Positions 45,142-57,500 are shown, numbered from the stretch's first letter. The stretch: DNA of 64,000 bases from Ampelocalamus luodianensis (GCA_036346255.1 CM070617.1:25843080-25907079); one strand, 5' to 3'. Translations and numbers: made by a program. The notes: a model not told the origin generated them from the sequence alone.

Positions 45142-45360
45142 GTCTGCAATATGCATGCCCATGCCTGTCTGTCCATTTGTACATGCTGTGTACTACTACT
45201 CAATGGCAATAGCAGATCTCAACGTCCCTCTGTACTCTGAATCAAATGAACTTTTGAAGTCTGCAATCTGCATGCCCATGCCTGTCTGTCCATTTGTACA
45301 TGCTGTGTACTACTACTCAACGGCAATAGCAGATCTCAATGTCCATCTGTACTCTGAATC
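45142..45360. repeat. 117-bp tandem duplication downstream of the PSY-like gene
   Basis: Copies begin at 45142 and 45259 with GTCTGCAAT(A/C)TGCATGCCC and run through CTGTACTCTGAATC. Only a few differences separate them. Confidence 0.9.
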
Positions 45361-46080
45361 CCGTGCGTTGGTCCATAATATCGTGATCGTTGATCTGTCT
45401 TTTTTTTTTTAAAAAAAAGGACAACCGTTCATCTGTTGCTGATGTATTAGTTCGTATCGCCCGTGTTGACAATTTTGCTATCTAATGTAGTAGTTTTTGT
45501 TCTGTTATGATCACTTTCTAGACACGTCGCATTCTCCTGCAGAAGAACTCGGCGTCTTGTCCCGTTGCGTGTGCCGACTGGCGCGTTAACAACGCAGAAA
45601 TTAAGATGTCCACTGCTTTAATTTGCTGTGAGGTAGAAAGCACGCATCGAAATGATGTGTGTAGCAGCCTGTTCTCGAATTCCACGACGGTTACAGATCA
45701 CTGTACGATGGGCCGCAGGAGCTAGCCAAGCATGCACCCTTTCAACTGTGGACTCACGAGCGTAGTGATCGGCATGGAGCCATGGAACAAGTGGCTGGCT
45801 AAGTTGAACGATGAACAGTACTGACAAAAGAGCGGCAAGTGTGAAAGTGGTGGATTGGTGGGATCCGGATCCCCGCTCTACCGCAGAAAACGACCGTGTA
45901 AATAGTGATTTTAATATGCGTCAATAGACAGTGAAATTCGTTGTACCGCTTTTATTGTGATCTTGAGTACTATAGCACTTGATCTAATCCGTTTATTTTG
46001 GATCGGACGATAGAGAGAAAGAGTTGATGTGTGTCACTTAGCTCCACTATATTAGCCCATGCTAATACAGATGACCCGCT
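45361..46080. other. Spacer, nothing recognised
   Basis: No gene, RNA or transposon terminus recognised. Confidence 0.35.
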
Positions 46081-47094
46081 TCCGGATTGGTGTGAGAGGT
46101 AATCAGTTTAAGGAGAAGGGAGAAGGACCAGATCTGGAGCACTGGGTACGCGCCTTTCGATGGAGATAATCCGATAGGTATGGATGTGGTACTGCTTGCT
46201 AGACTTTGAATATGTTTTGATGGGATCCTTTGTCCTCCTATCGATCAAGGGTTGGTAAAATATGCATTCCTTAAACTTTTCTGGACCATTCAGTTTGCAG
46301 TGCACAAAGTGCTAATTAGCAGGCAAAAGCAACTGTGATGAATCTGATGCAAGATAATTTGGTTTCCCTGCGTGAATATGCATGAGTACAGTTAATGGAC
46401 ATGTCTTTGCTTATTGTCTACATGTACATGATACATTGGTCTTTTGGTCTATTAGAATAGATCAAGTATTCATTCTAATATGGTGTCAGAGCAAGGCCTA
46501 GGGTCTGTGAAAAAAGAGAGCCGCCGCCGCCTTCCTCTCCTCCTCCCTCTCTTCCTCTGTCTCCCATGATCCTCTGCTCTGCCTCGGTCGGCTTCCGCGC
46601 TGCCCTAGACCCCGAGCACTGCCTACTCCCTGAGGGCCGCCAGCTCCCGTGCTTCGGGACTCCTGACCCCGAGCGCTTGCTCCTTGAGGGCCACCGTCGG
46701 ATCCCACGCTCCTCCAGGCATCCGACGCCACCCCGACCTGGATCGTGGGCCTCCACTGCATCCCATGTCAACCGTGCACCTCCTCTGTCCTGGCGCCACC
46801 GAGTCCTACTGCCCCAACGCCGTCACATCCTACGCGCCAAGCACCAGATCCCGATCCTCCCCTGCTCTGCCTCTTGCTTGGATAAGGGGTCGCAAGCGTC
46901 CCCTGCTCTGCCTTGGCTCCCCGACACCACACCGAGCTGCCTCACCTATGATCCGGTTGCTGCCCCGAGCTCTGACCGCCGCCACGTACCGCCCCGACTC
47001 GGATCCACCGCCGATCGCCGCCCCGACACCTAGAAACCTCCCGAGTCTAGCGACCCGACCCTCGTCTGCTCAGCCTCCGTCTAAAGCCATCTCT
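46081..47094 (+). mobile_element. Copia 5' fragment: LTR end, PBS and leader
   Basis: TGGTGTCAGAGC at 46481-46492 is a plant copia primer-binding site. The upstream A+T-rich sequence ending TTCTAATA is probably the LTR 3' end, start undetermined. After the site comes a GC-rich leader with compositional open frames (Pro/Arg/Ser-rich) and no gag domain. At about 47094 the sequence switches abruptly to minus-strand copia pol. Confidence 0.6.
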
Positions 47095-48545
47095 ACACAG
47101 AAGAGATCCGCTGACGAGATTCTTATTGATAGATGACACACGATGCACGTTCTTCAGTTGCACAATTTTTCCCGAAGTAAACTTCAGATCGACCATGCCA
47201 ACACCATGAACAGCGGCATGTGACCCGTTCTCCATTAGAACGGCTGAATCCCGTGTGACCTGGTAAGAAGAGAATAATGAAATATCAGCACACACATGTA
47301 TATTAGCACCCGTGTCTATCCACCAATCGGTAGATTGACATACGGAAAGAACAGTAGGTAAATTAACATACCCTGATATTTCCATCTCAGTAGTACCAAC
47401 AACAACATTAGCAGACTTGGAATTCTGCCCTTGCTTATTCTTCCCACCCATGTGTTGGCTGCAATTCTTAGCCCAATGACCAGGTTCGCCACACACAAAG
47501 TAAATGTCATCCTTTGTGTTCTTTTTCTTCTTGAAGCTAGTTGTTTATGCAGTCTTGTTCTTGCCTTTCAACTTTTGAGCTTGGTCATTCTTCTTCTGCA
47601 CCACATTGGCACTAGAATGTTCCTCATTACCTCTAGTGTGTGTATCTTTTGCCCTCGCCTTCTCTTCAACATCAAGAGATCGAATGAGATTTTTAATAGA
47701 AAACTCTTGTCTCTTATGTTTAAGAGAAATAACAAAATTCCTCCAAGAAAGAGGAAGTTTGTCAATAATGCCTCTCACGACAAACTTGTCCAGTAACACA
47801 CAATTGAAGTGCTCAAGTTCGTGACCATGGATTGTATCTCATGAGCCTACTCAATTACAGAACGGCCATCAGCCATTCTATAGTCATGGTATTGCTCTAT
47901 GAGATACAATTCACTGTCTGCATCTAAAATTCCAAACTTGACCTCGAGTGCATCTCACATCTCTTTCCCAGTTTTAATCACCATATATGCATCAACTAAC
48001 TTCTCACTAAGGACGCTAACCACGACACCTTTAAAGAGGTTATCAGCAGCCTCGAACGCTTGCTTCTGTTCAGGAGTAAGTGTTCCTTCAGACTTGCCCT
48101 TTGCCACATGAAAAACGTTCATGGCAGTTAGCCAAAGCACCATCTTGGTGCGCCACCTCTTGTAGTTCGAGCCATCGAACTCAGAGGGTTTGAGCGCAGC
48201 AGCAAAACCAGTTGACGAAAAATGCCTAGTATAAGGTTTTTGGATTGTTGAATATATGAGCATTTTTTGAATTACTTTAATCCAGAAATATGATAGATAA
48301 ATCATGAAAATTACTCTAGTCATTATCACAAAGCAAGTAAATAAGAACACTATAGTCATACTAAGATCCAGAAGGACAGAAACTAGCATACCTATCTCAG
48401 TGTTCAAGTTAACAACAAATAATAAAGCGAACCAACAAATAAGTGTGAGATAGGCATACCCAGATCCAATGGAAGGAACAGCAGTAGTAATAACTCCAGA
48501 TCCAGTAGCAGCAGGAGGAGTCTTGGCTAGGTCATCGTTCGTCAT
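47095..48545 (-). pseudogene. Truncated copia gag-protease, minus strand
   Basis: The gag start lies at 48545 (MTNDDLAKTPPAATGSG). The gag core follows at 48256 (GFAAALKPSEFDGSNYKRW, LTAMNVFHVAKG), then WRNFVISLKHKRQE near 47750, zinc knuckle MCGEPGHWAKNC near 47490 and the protease site WWIDTGANIHVC near 47335. It ends at LVSGSLLCRDGF near 47095, where pol is cut off. Frames change near 47955 and 47545. An A+T-rich hydrophobic-coding insert of about 210 bp between 48470 and 48256 may be an intron. No integrase, RT or LTR is attached. Confidence 0.85.
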
Positions 48546-48875
48546 GTCGTAGTGGGCGTCGTGGTAGTAGTCATGCTGTTGATGTAGACGTAGCAGCGAA
48601 TCAAATGAAGAGGAAGCAGCGAGCAGTCGCGCGAACGCTCCCCAAAAAACATGGCTCGGCGAGTGAGCGAGCGAGCGAGCGAGCGCGCGTGTGTATTGTC
48701 TCTCTCCAATTTCACAAGGGGCCTACTATGTTCCACATTTTAAAGTGGTGTAACTCTCATTCAACTCTTCATATGAGACTAAACAGTTTTAGCATGTGTA
48801 TATGAACCTTTGAAATTTTTTAAAAATTAATTAAAATTAAAAATATGCCTAACCTGTATTAATTCCAACAGGCAA
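48546..48875. other. Spacer with (GAGC)n simple repeat
   Basis: Near 48660-48685 the tetramer GAGC repeats about six times. The rest may be the 5' leader of the minus-strand copia fragment; no LTR was delimited. Confidence 0.4.
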
Positions 48876-49350
48876 TCTATCATCTGCGTATTATTAAAAG
48901 CTATATTGGGTGCACGGATCATTGGAGTGCAGTGAGTGGCTGCCGACCACAAAGGAAGCATACAAAACACAGTTTTGACTTCGGGTGGCGAGACACTGTT
49001 TCCGGACTTCGACGGAAATGTCATCAAGGTTCCTAGCTCGACTTCATAAAATCAAGCTTCTTGAAGGTACGCCAAGAATATATAGAGCATCGTTAGGTCC
49101 TATAGACAAATAGAAGTTGCGTGCATTGTTAACGTATTAAGCCTGGTGGAAATGCCGCTCTCCCCGCGTTTCCCGGCCGTCCCCGCCCAACCGCGCGCCC
49201 CCGCGTGTCTCCGAAAAATTCTTGCCGCGCTCGGCTAGCGCGCCCGGGCCGTCCGATCGCGCAGTATCGACGTCGGCCGTGTCGCCGGGGATCTTCTGTG
49301 CGAGAAATGAGCGGAGCGGGGCGGACCTCATAGATTCTTGTGCTATTGGC

Positions 49351-49709
49351 CGAATGGAGTTTTTTTTCTCCATCTCCCTGCCGAATGGCTCCCTGTTGCT
49401 CTCTCTTCTTCCTCCATTTCCCTTCTCTCCCCGTGGACTTCTTCGTGCCGCCTCCGGTGATTGGGCCGCCTCCAATAGCCGCGCCCGGCTGGCTCGGCCT
49501 ACGCCGCTCGCCGCTTCTTCTCGCGCCGCTCGGCGCCACATCCGCCCACACCGCCTCTTCCTCGCTCCGCCGAATGGAGTTTTTGTCTCCATCTCCCGCC
49601 GAATGGCTCCTGGTGCTTTCTCTTCTTCCTCCTCATTCTTTCTTCCTCCATTTCCTTCTCTCTCCTTGGTGGACTTCTTGGTGCCGCCTCCTGTGATTGG
49701 GCCGCCTCC
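49351..49709. repeat. Duplicated GC-rich segment in Helitron
   Basis: Segments 49351-49473 and 49571-49709 both run from CGAATGGAGTTTTT to GATTGGGCCGCCTCC, offset 220 bp, with indels in the middle. Confidence 0.8.
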
Positions 49710-50379
49710 CGGCCCGCGCCCACCGCCTGGGCCGCCTGGTTCCCCTGCGGCTGGCTCGGCTGCCCGCCCACGCCCAGCCTCTTCCTCGCTCCGACCTGTG
49801 CGCTCGGCCTGACACCGCCGCTGCGGGTCGGCCACCAGCGCCAGCGCGTGCGCAGCGCGCGCCGCGCATGCGGCTCGGCCCGTGCCGCGCGCCTCCGCCC
49901 GAGCGCGTCCGCAGTTCCTCCGCAGCTCAGCCCGCTCTGTGGCTGGGATTTTCAGCAATGGTGATGTTGTGTTACCTTACTTGCACATGCTCATGTTACG
50001 TTGATTGATTATTTGGGTTCATAACATCTGAACATGTGTGCTCAGGCTAATTGCTGAAATGTTAATATGCAAATACATGCTTGTTTTGCATCCTCGTTCA
50101 TATTTATAGACTGCAAAGGTCATGGGTTTACAAGTAGTACTGCGGACTTGCATATAGGGAAAGCGGTTTTAGACTGGTTTATCATATAACCTCGGTTTAT
50201 CTTATACAGATACTTCAAATTAGCATTAGTCATCATAATAGCAAGTTTCAACAAAAAAAAATAGCGAATTGCGCACTTCAGGCGTATTCGGGTACCCATC
50301 TATTCAGATCCTAATGCTGTGTTCCAAATCATACTTTCCACTTGAACTTTTCATGGTATCATCCTATCTTCTCCCTTTT

Positions 50380-50538
50380 GCTTGTATTGGCTGATGAAGA
50401 GCTGAGGTCAACTGTGAGTAAGATATTTAATCGATTTGACTTTGAACCAATAGCTGCTGCTAGGCTCGGTAATAAGCTTGCAGACTCTGTCGATATACTT
50501 GTGAAACAAATTCTGTTAGCTGCGCACAGGCTGTTCTG
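50380..50538 (+). pseudogene. Unidentified gene fragment
   Basis: An exon-like open stretch reads LADEELRSTVSKIFNRFDFE and ends LLAAHRLF before TGA. Its balanced codon use differs from the low-complexity surroundings. I do not recognise the parent gene. Position inside the candidate Helitron suggests a captured exon piece. Confidence 0.35.
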
Positions 50539-50999
50539 AAGAGCATCTGATGAGCATCTGATGTATGAAAACTGCAGCCTTCCGTCACCTAAATTGTCTT
50601 CGTTCTCTGTGGGGGTTCAGCAATCGTAGCTATTATTTGTCTACTTAGAATTTACATTGTCTTCCTGTTTGCCTTTGCTGAAATCCACTAATTCTAAGAT
50701 TTTAATCCTATCCATTTTCCTGTAGTTCTAGCTTACAATTTGTATTTGTGTTCTGTTTCTCTGTGAGTTCACTGATACCATTAGAAAGTACTTTTGTCTC
50801 GGATTTGAATATTTTACAGTACCTATTCTGGGTGGTTTCAAAGAAAGTAAACTGTAATTTCATATACAAAGTACATTGTACCTCTGTATAGCCAAAAAAA
50901 TAATATGCAGAACTTTCCTTTGCCATGCTTCTTAGTTGTCTTGGATGAAATTTTCATGCAGACTGAATGCGCGCTATTGAGTTACTTTTTCCTTCAAAC

Positions 51000-51278
51000 T
51001 GCTGGTACTCTATTCTTTTTTGTAACGTATCTATGTAAGAAAACTCATGTTCAAATGAACTGTATAGCCTAATGTTTTTGGGTCAGATTAGACTGCTGTT
51101 ACTCCATTCTTTTTGGTAACGTATCGATGTAAAAAAAAACTCATGTTCAGATGAACTGTATAGCCTAATGTTTTTGAGTCAGATTAGACTGCTGTTACTC
51201 CATTCTTTTTGGTAACGTATCGATGTAAAAACTCATGTTCGATGAACTGTATAGCCTAATGTTTTTGGGTCAGATTAA
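51000..51278. repeat. Three-copy tandem repeat, about 95 bp
   Basis: Copies start at 51000, 51094 and 51190, each with GTAACGTATC.ATGTAA, ACTCATGTTC and GAACTGTATAGCCTAATG. The differences are few, mainly poly-A length. Confidence 0.92.
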
Positions 51279-51476
51279 TAGTGACCAGCCATCCCTCGTG
51301 CCCCAAAACAAAAAAAACTCATATCATGCTCCTGAGTTGGTCCACTTCTGTCTACAATGTTCCATGTCCTACATTACGACAATTGCTCACTGAATGACTT
51401 GCTACATCTGCATCCACATATGTTTACAGGTTACAAATTCTTACACGAACGCGGCGAAGCGCGTTTTCCGACCTAG

Positions 51477-51920
51477 TAACATAACACTAAGGGTGTGTTT
51501 GGTTCCTATATGACTAAGGTCATCGGGGAAAATGACTAAGGTCAAGGCCGCTCAGAATCGCGATTCGTATCGTCCTAATGTCCCGGTGGACCGGTCCATT
51601 CGTACAATCTATCAAGTGAAAAGGCAAAAGAAAAACATTAAAAACGGCACTTGTTCTTTAACGCGCCCGATTTGCTGATTTTGTTGCCATGCATGCGGTC
51701 GATATCCTCGTGTCCTCCCTCTCTCCGACGCACGGCGTCACGGATCGGTAAGGTCGCGGAGCCTGCGCGTCAGGGAGACGCTGCCTCCCGGTCCCGGCCG
51801 TGATGGAGGCGTTGCACTTTGCCAACTTCGCGTTACAAGTTTGCAACCCCGGCTTCAACGAGCCGGTCCATCCGGCACACAGTTTTTCTGAGTTGTGTTT
51901 TGTGTTCGGTCTGTCCATTA
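51477..51920. other. Spacer with a PIF-like terminus
   Basis: TAAGGGTGTGTTTGGTTCC at 51488 looks like a PIF/Harbinger or Tourist-type end, but no partner terminus was found. No gene is recognised in the rest. Confidence 0.3.
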
Positions 51921-52400
51921 AAAGTAGTCATACAAAAACCTTAAGTTTTATAACATATTTGTTTTTTCAAATCCATTTGAGTGACCGAGATGACATAAGA
52001 GTATTAAAAGAGAACTTATAGTATCTTTAAGACGAATATTGTGCTGAGCCCCATTTGTATGTCCAACTATGTTGGCAATTATTAATTGGAAGAAAACTCC
52101 TAATGTCTTCCTTAAGCATATTATATTCCTCAAATGCTTCAATAGACAAAGGCAGATTGAATTGTTCTCTTATACCTGGATTTTGGAGTAAATTAACCAC
52201 CGGTGAATAGCACTGGATATTTACGACAATAAGGTTAGAATTTCAAAAAACCCAATGAGAATAACACTCGTGTACCAGCACCAATTATTGTCATACCAAT
52301 TCCTCTGTAAATCGTAATATCTTTCATAGTATCTCTCCGCCAAAAAGAGCCTTGATTCCTTGTGTTGTAAGGAATATTATTTCAATAATACATTTTTAGG
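51921..52400 (-). pseudogene. LINE (L1-type) ORF2 C-terminal fragment
   Basis: On the minus strand, frames read TMKDITIYRGIGMTIIGAGT near 52330, then LPLSIEAFEEYNMLKEDIR and SWTYKWGSAQYSS near 52060. This resembles the region leading into the zf-RVT domain of plant LINE reverse transcriptases, including the W-T-Y-x-W-G-S...S phrase. Stops and a frame change are present, and no 3' poly-A end was delimited. Confidence 0.55.
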
Positions 52401-52499
52401 GCATCTACTAGTAGGGTGCCCGTGCGTTGCAATGGAACCCTAAAAGAGAGTGATACATATAAGCAGACAGGACCATAAACTGTATAATAAATACTAATT

Positions 52500-52624
<125 letters not shown>

Positions 52625-53088
52625 AACTCCGTCTATTACATCACCTACTACTACTACTACTCGAAAATAAAAATTTTGAACTCGCAAATTGTTCACCTTT
52701 GGAAGTTGAAGTTGATGCCAACTTCCCTCCCTGACGTGCTGCCCATTTCCAGCCATTGCCGGATGATAAGGAAGAGAGCCACATGTCGATGGACACATTC
52801 TTCCACTCTGAACCTAAGCCACGGCTCGGTTCTCATAGCCATTGGTCTTTGCAGCTCTCGCTAGGCACATTGTGGTGAGGAGGTGGGAGGCCGAGGGAGG
52901 AAGCGGTGGCGGCGTCGCGGTGGTAAGCGAGGAGGCGGCGGTGGCGCAGGGGGGGATTAGGATGAAGAGGACACGGTGCCGTGAACTTAAGACGGCGACG
53001 CGAAAAAGGAAGGACGTCTTCGTCTCTGTCTCTTCTCCTCCAAGGTACTGACTCCTCCTTTCCTCTCTTCCCTCCCATTGTCTTCTCC

Positions 53089-54112
53089 CGTCCTCGACGC
53101 CGCCTCCCCTCCACGCACCTCCTCCTGTCGCCGGCGCTACCTCCCTGCGCTGTCGCCTCCTACGCTGTCAGGTCCCCTCATCTTCGTGCACGTCGCCCGT
53201 TGCAACCCGCGGACTGAGTCCCAGAGGGTCAGGATCTCTGAGGCATGAAGCGAATGTCAGATGGGCGCAGGTGGTGAGTCACGGCGCGAGGCAAGAAGGA
53301 TTGGTACGATAACAAATTTCAGTGCGTGCATGTGAAGAAGAAGTGGAGCGGCGATGGTTTGGGTAGTTGCGAAAGAAGTAGGGGCATAGATATGCTCACG
53401 AGTCACGGGGGTGGCGGGGCGAGATCCTATCCCTGTCATGTTAGGTCCACATGTTGGTGCGTCTTGGTGAAGAATTTAGAAGGGGCGAGAGAGGCCAACC
53501 ACGTACATAGGAGAAAGGATATCGTTCCGCTGCGCAGGGGTAAACTCCTTCTTATATTAGTTAAGATAAGATAATAAATGTACCACCTCTTTCTTTCCTC
53601 CCCCCCCCCCGCCCAGCTTTTTCTCGGCTTCTCCCATTCCCGATGCCACCTCCCATCCCCGCTACCTCCTCCTGTCGCTGGCACTACCTCCCCGCGCCAC
53701 CGCATCATATGCTGCCGGATCCCCTCATCTTCATGCATGCCGTCGTTGCAACCCACAGACTGAGTGTCGAATGGGATCGGGATCTTTGTGGCACGAAACA
53801 AATATCAGACAGGCATAGGTGGCAAGTCGCGGCGCGAGACAGGAAGGATTGGGACAGCGATGAATTTCGGGTGTGCATGTGAAGAAGAAGGGGGGCGGCG
53901 ACGGTTTGGGTGGTTGCGGAAGAAGTGGGGGCATGGATACGTTCACTAGTCATGGGGTGGCAGGGCGAGACTTTGTCCTGTTAGATTGGGTTCACGTGTA
54001 GGTGCACCTCGATGATGAATTTAGAAGGAGTGGGAGAGGCCAATCACGCACATAAGAGAGAAAAAATATCATCCCGTTGTGCGAAGGTAAATCCATTTTT
54101 TTATTAGTTAAG
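53089..54112. repeat. Diverged direct duplication of about 480-550 bp
   Basis: 53089-53572 and 53639-54112 align throughout (CACCTCCTCCTGTCG, CCCCTCATCTTC, GCATGTGAAGAAGAAG, GAATTTAGAAGG, TTAGTTAAGAT) with many substitutions. A run of C separates them. No domain was recognised in any frame. Confidence 0.85.
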
Positions 54113-54115
54113 ATT

Positions 54116-56930
54116 CGGGCCCGGCTAGCTTTGTTACGCCAAAAGGATCCATGTACTTCGCTGTCAGTTTAAGCCTGACGCTTTCTCGATGTTTATTACT
54201 CGTCACTATGTCCCGTCCATACGATTAGAACAAACCGAAAAAGAAGATGCGCGAGTTTCTCCTGGAAGAAAAAGGATATCCGACAGGTTAGAGTGAGGCC
54301 TAGCTGGACTGCGTGGATTCTAACGTTGAAGCAAACCACACATCACAACAGGAAGGAAATGTTTCGATCGACTAGGTTTAGCCACACTTAATTATTTGTC
54401 TGGTCCTACAAGTTCAACGCAAGCACGCTCAAACTGTTCTGTATCGTCGAGCACTCCGTAGCGAAATAACTTAATCAAACAAAACAGAACAAAGGAAAGT
54501 AAAATGAAAGGCACATTTGATCCTCATTCTTCCCATGAGGCCCAATCCATACACGTAGCCCAGTGCCCAGCCTTTCTAAAAATAAAATAAAAAAAACTTT
54601 GCTTAGTAGCGATGAAAACGTAAAGCGTAGTAGTGTTCCCCCGGGGACGATTCAAGTGGACATCTCGATTCTTTTGTGCCAATGCTTGGTTCATATTAAG
54701 AGTTTGTCTTAAATTTTTTTTTACCACGTCTAAGATTAGGTCATCGAAATTGGCGCCATAGATTGGCTAGCAAAAAGAAATCTTGACAAGCCCTTTTTGA
54801 GACATTGGCATATGAGAGTCGGGTGATGAAAAAAAATCTTGGCACATACATAGCAACAAACTAAACGGACCACTGACTTAATCAAACATGTCTAACTTGG
54901 AGTGCGACTATATTTGCCTACAAACCAAGCGGGCCCTAGGGCCACTTACCACTTACCAGTGCGGTCGAGCCAATGTAGTGAAGCAGTGAAGAATTGTCGT
55001 CACTCGTTGGCCGCCTACCACTTAGCAGTGCGGCCGTGCCCAATCGTTTTCTTTCGCCCCGCCTCTCGACCTCGTCTCAATCCGCGCAGCTACGTTCCGG
55101 CGACGACTTGGTCCTTGGCCTGGACCAAATCTCCCTGTGCGTTACCAGAAAACCCCAGCAACAATTAGGCCCTGAACCACATGCACACGCGACGGCTAAT
55201 GGCTGGCGATCTGGCGTGCCAAGAACGGGATCTCGCAAGTGTCAAACAAACCTGCAAGTTAAGTCAAGCAAGAAACTTAATTCCTTGGACTTGTTAGTTC
55301 GAAATTAGAGCCCCATTTGTCCACCCATGTGAGCTCACATGCCCATGAATAGGATCATAGAAACGGAGGCCCCTGTACTGTGCTCCTGCAGTCATGCATG
55401 CATGGCCATGGATTGGTTACATACATTGGTAGGCGAGACGGGTCAGGAGGGGTTTTCAGTTTGATTTCACCATACAAATTAAGGTGCAGACATCAAGGTC
55501 ACACAGAGGGATTATGATGATGGCAAAGATGCACCTCTTCTGTTTGTTCCTTCTGCTAAGCATGTTTTCTCGTTGGATGGAACATTTAGTTGGTAACGAG
55601 GAGAGGGCCGGAGCAGCTGTGGCTTGGGCTGATGGATGCGTGTTTTTGTGTGGTCTGAAATGGAGTAGGCAGCAGTCTATTCTTTACACTGTTCGCCTAC
55701 AGGGCTATAGAGATGAAAATGTTTGTATCAGGCTGATTAAACTTCGTTTCAATTCCTTCCTCGTTCGCCATCTCTTTTACAGTGCCGCATTAAAAAAGAA
55801 AGGTGGTGTACCTTTTTACAGTGGTGTGTTCAGGGTCGCTTTTAGAGTTGTAATGCGTCTGTGTAACGTGTCAACCATGGCTTTTGTGAAAGGAATGCTT
55901 CAGTTTTTAGTCACGCAGGTGATAGCCCGTGTAGGGTTCTTCTACGTCACTATCAATCTTGATGGCATGTGCTAATCTTTTAACCCTTTCTGACTCATTC
56001 TGTGGGACTCGGTTTCACTACGAAATCCAACACAGAACCTGACCAAGAATACACAAGAAATGATAAGTTAGCCATGTCTTTCAATTCCATTTGGAACCAT
56101 TCATGCATGTGCGACAGGTGTACAGGACAAAAGACCACTACAAGACCAACATTACCACATGCGAGTCGAAAGACTGGTATTGTAGTGATCTCAATTTGTG
56201 TGATCGATGAAGATCCGGGATTAATATTATACCAGCATAAGATCGTTTGTTTGTTGATGGAGCATTCGCCTGTGACATCCCAAGTAACCATCCAAAAGGG
56301 TCCAAATTTCAGCCATGGAGTTGTCGTTAACGTACAAGTACGGTCAAGGATGCGGATGCAAATAATTAATTCGGTTGATCACTGAATCAAAGGCAGCCCC
56401 ATCCCATGTGAAATCGAGGAAAACAATCTCGGTTTGAGATGGGATGTGGTCATGGAATTGACAATGCCCTTCACTTGCTTGACCATGCTTCCACATGCCA
56501 TTTTATTCACGAGTGCATTGATATCACGCAAAAAGTTATCTTCTAGCACCATGACGTGGTTATTTGACCAGATGGACCTAAGTTCTTCCGTATAGTGAGC
56601 AGAAAGCTGGGTTTGGTATCTTTCATTTCCTCATTTTCGATCAAGGAGCCACCTGACCGTGGAGTGTCACCAAGATAGCGCCCTTGTCTACGGCTAGTTA
56701 GCAACGCATCGCAATCTGGCCGGCGCCGCTGTTTGCTTGTCAGACGGGAGATTCCTTAACAAGGATGCCCCAGAGCGACAGGAAAAGGTTCCATGGAAAG
56801 ATGGAAAAGGGCGAGCAGCATATCAGGACGACACCAGGCAGAGAAGGAAAGAACCGAAAGTCGCTAACCGCGAAATCCTTCGGGGTGGAAGAGACACGTC
56901 CAGTCGCTGTCACGCGTCGAGCGTTGACAT
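54116..56930. other. Long intergenic region without recognised genes
   Basis: Several open frames up to 163 codons (for example 55484-55975 plus) lack known domains, repeats or gene-like codon use. Inverted GGGCCCG-type sequences near 54118 and 54925 recall transposon ends but lack a target duplication. Confidence 0.4.
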
Positions 56931-56932
56931 TT

Positions 56933-56982
56933 CGACGCTGCATACGCGTCCATCCATAGCGACGCTGCATACGCGTCCATCC
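56933..56982. repeat. Short tandem repeat, 23-bp core, period 27
   Basis: The core CGACGCTGCATACGCGTCC occurs at 56933 and 56960 with identical flanks. Confidence 0.85.
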
Positions 56983-57500
56983 TAGCGGCCCCGGCACGCC
57001 TGTACGCGCTGTGTTGTGCCCTCTTCTCGGTGCCGGCTCTGCTAGTGCTGGCCCTAGAAAAATCGCGGAAAACGCAACGAAAACGCATCCCCCGTTCAGT
57101 TTAATACCGCTCGCCTCCACACGTCGTCACTCTCGGACGTGACCTCGGCCTCTGCCTTCCCTCCACGGCCTTCACACCGCTGTTCCTCGCGGTCGCGCGC
57201 GCCCGCCCCATCCAGTGCGTCACGACCGAGCCAACCCGTCCAAAAACCACCTGCCCGCACGCGCAGGCGCAGGCGCGGACGCACCGCGCGGCGTGCCCAG
57301 TCAGTCCCCAACCCAACCCCCACCGATCCGATCGGCAAATCCCCAGCAGTTTCCCATAGATCCCGACGCCCCCACCACACCAGGCCACCACCACAAGCAC
57401 ACGGCCACGCCGCGGAAGCCCCCCTCCCTTCCAAATCTCGCGCCTCCACAACAGGTGAATTACCCGCCGGCCGCGCCGTTCCCCACGGACCCCGCGAGCC

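Larger units (their letters stand above)
48876..51476 (+). mobile_element. Candidate non-autonomous Helitron
   Basis: The 3' end has the Helitron signature: a hairpin AACGCG / CGCGTT with loop GCGAAG (51448-51465), then CTAG at 51473-51476 followed by T. The proposed 5' end TCTATCATCTGCG at 48876 is preceded by A, consistent with insertion between A and T. No RepHel enzyme is present. The interior holds a GC-rich block (49137-50010), a gene-like fragment (50380-50538) and tandem repeats. The 3' end is well supported; the 5' end is a best guess. Confidence 0.6.

Noticed and set aside
49137..49958. 273-codon minus-strand frame, Arg/Glu/Ala-rich
   Set aside because: Overlaps a GC-rich duplicated segment with long frames in several phases; no domain.
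54118..54934. Inverted GGGCCCG...-type ends suggesting a transposon
   Set aside because: Ends are only loosely complementary and flanks show no target duplication.
55484..55975. 163-codon plus-strand frame
   Set aside because: No family resemblance or conserved motif; A+T-rich context and no promoter signal. Could be a chance frame.
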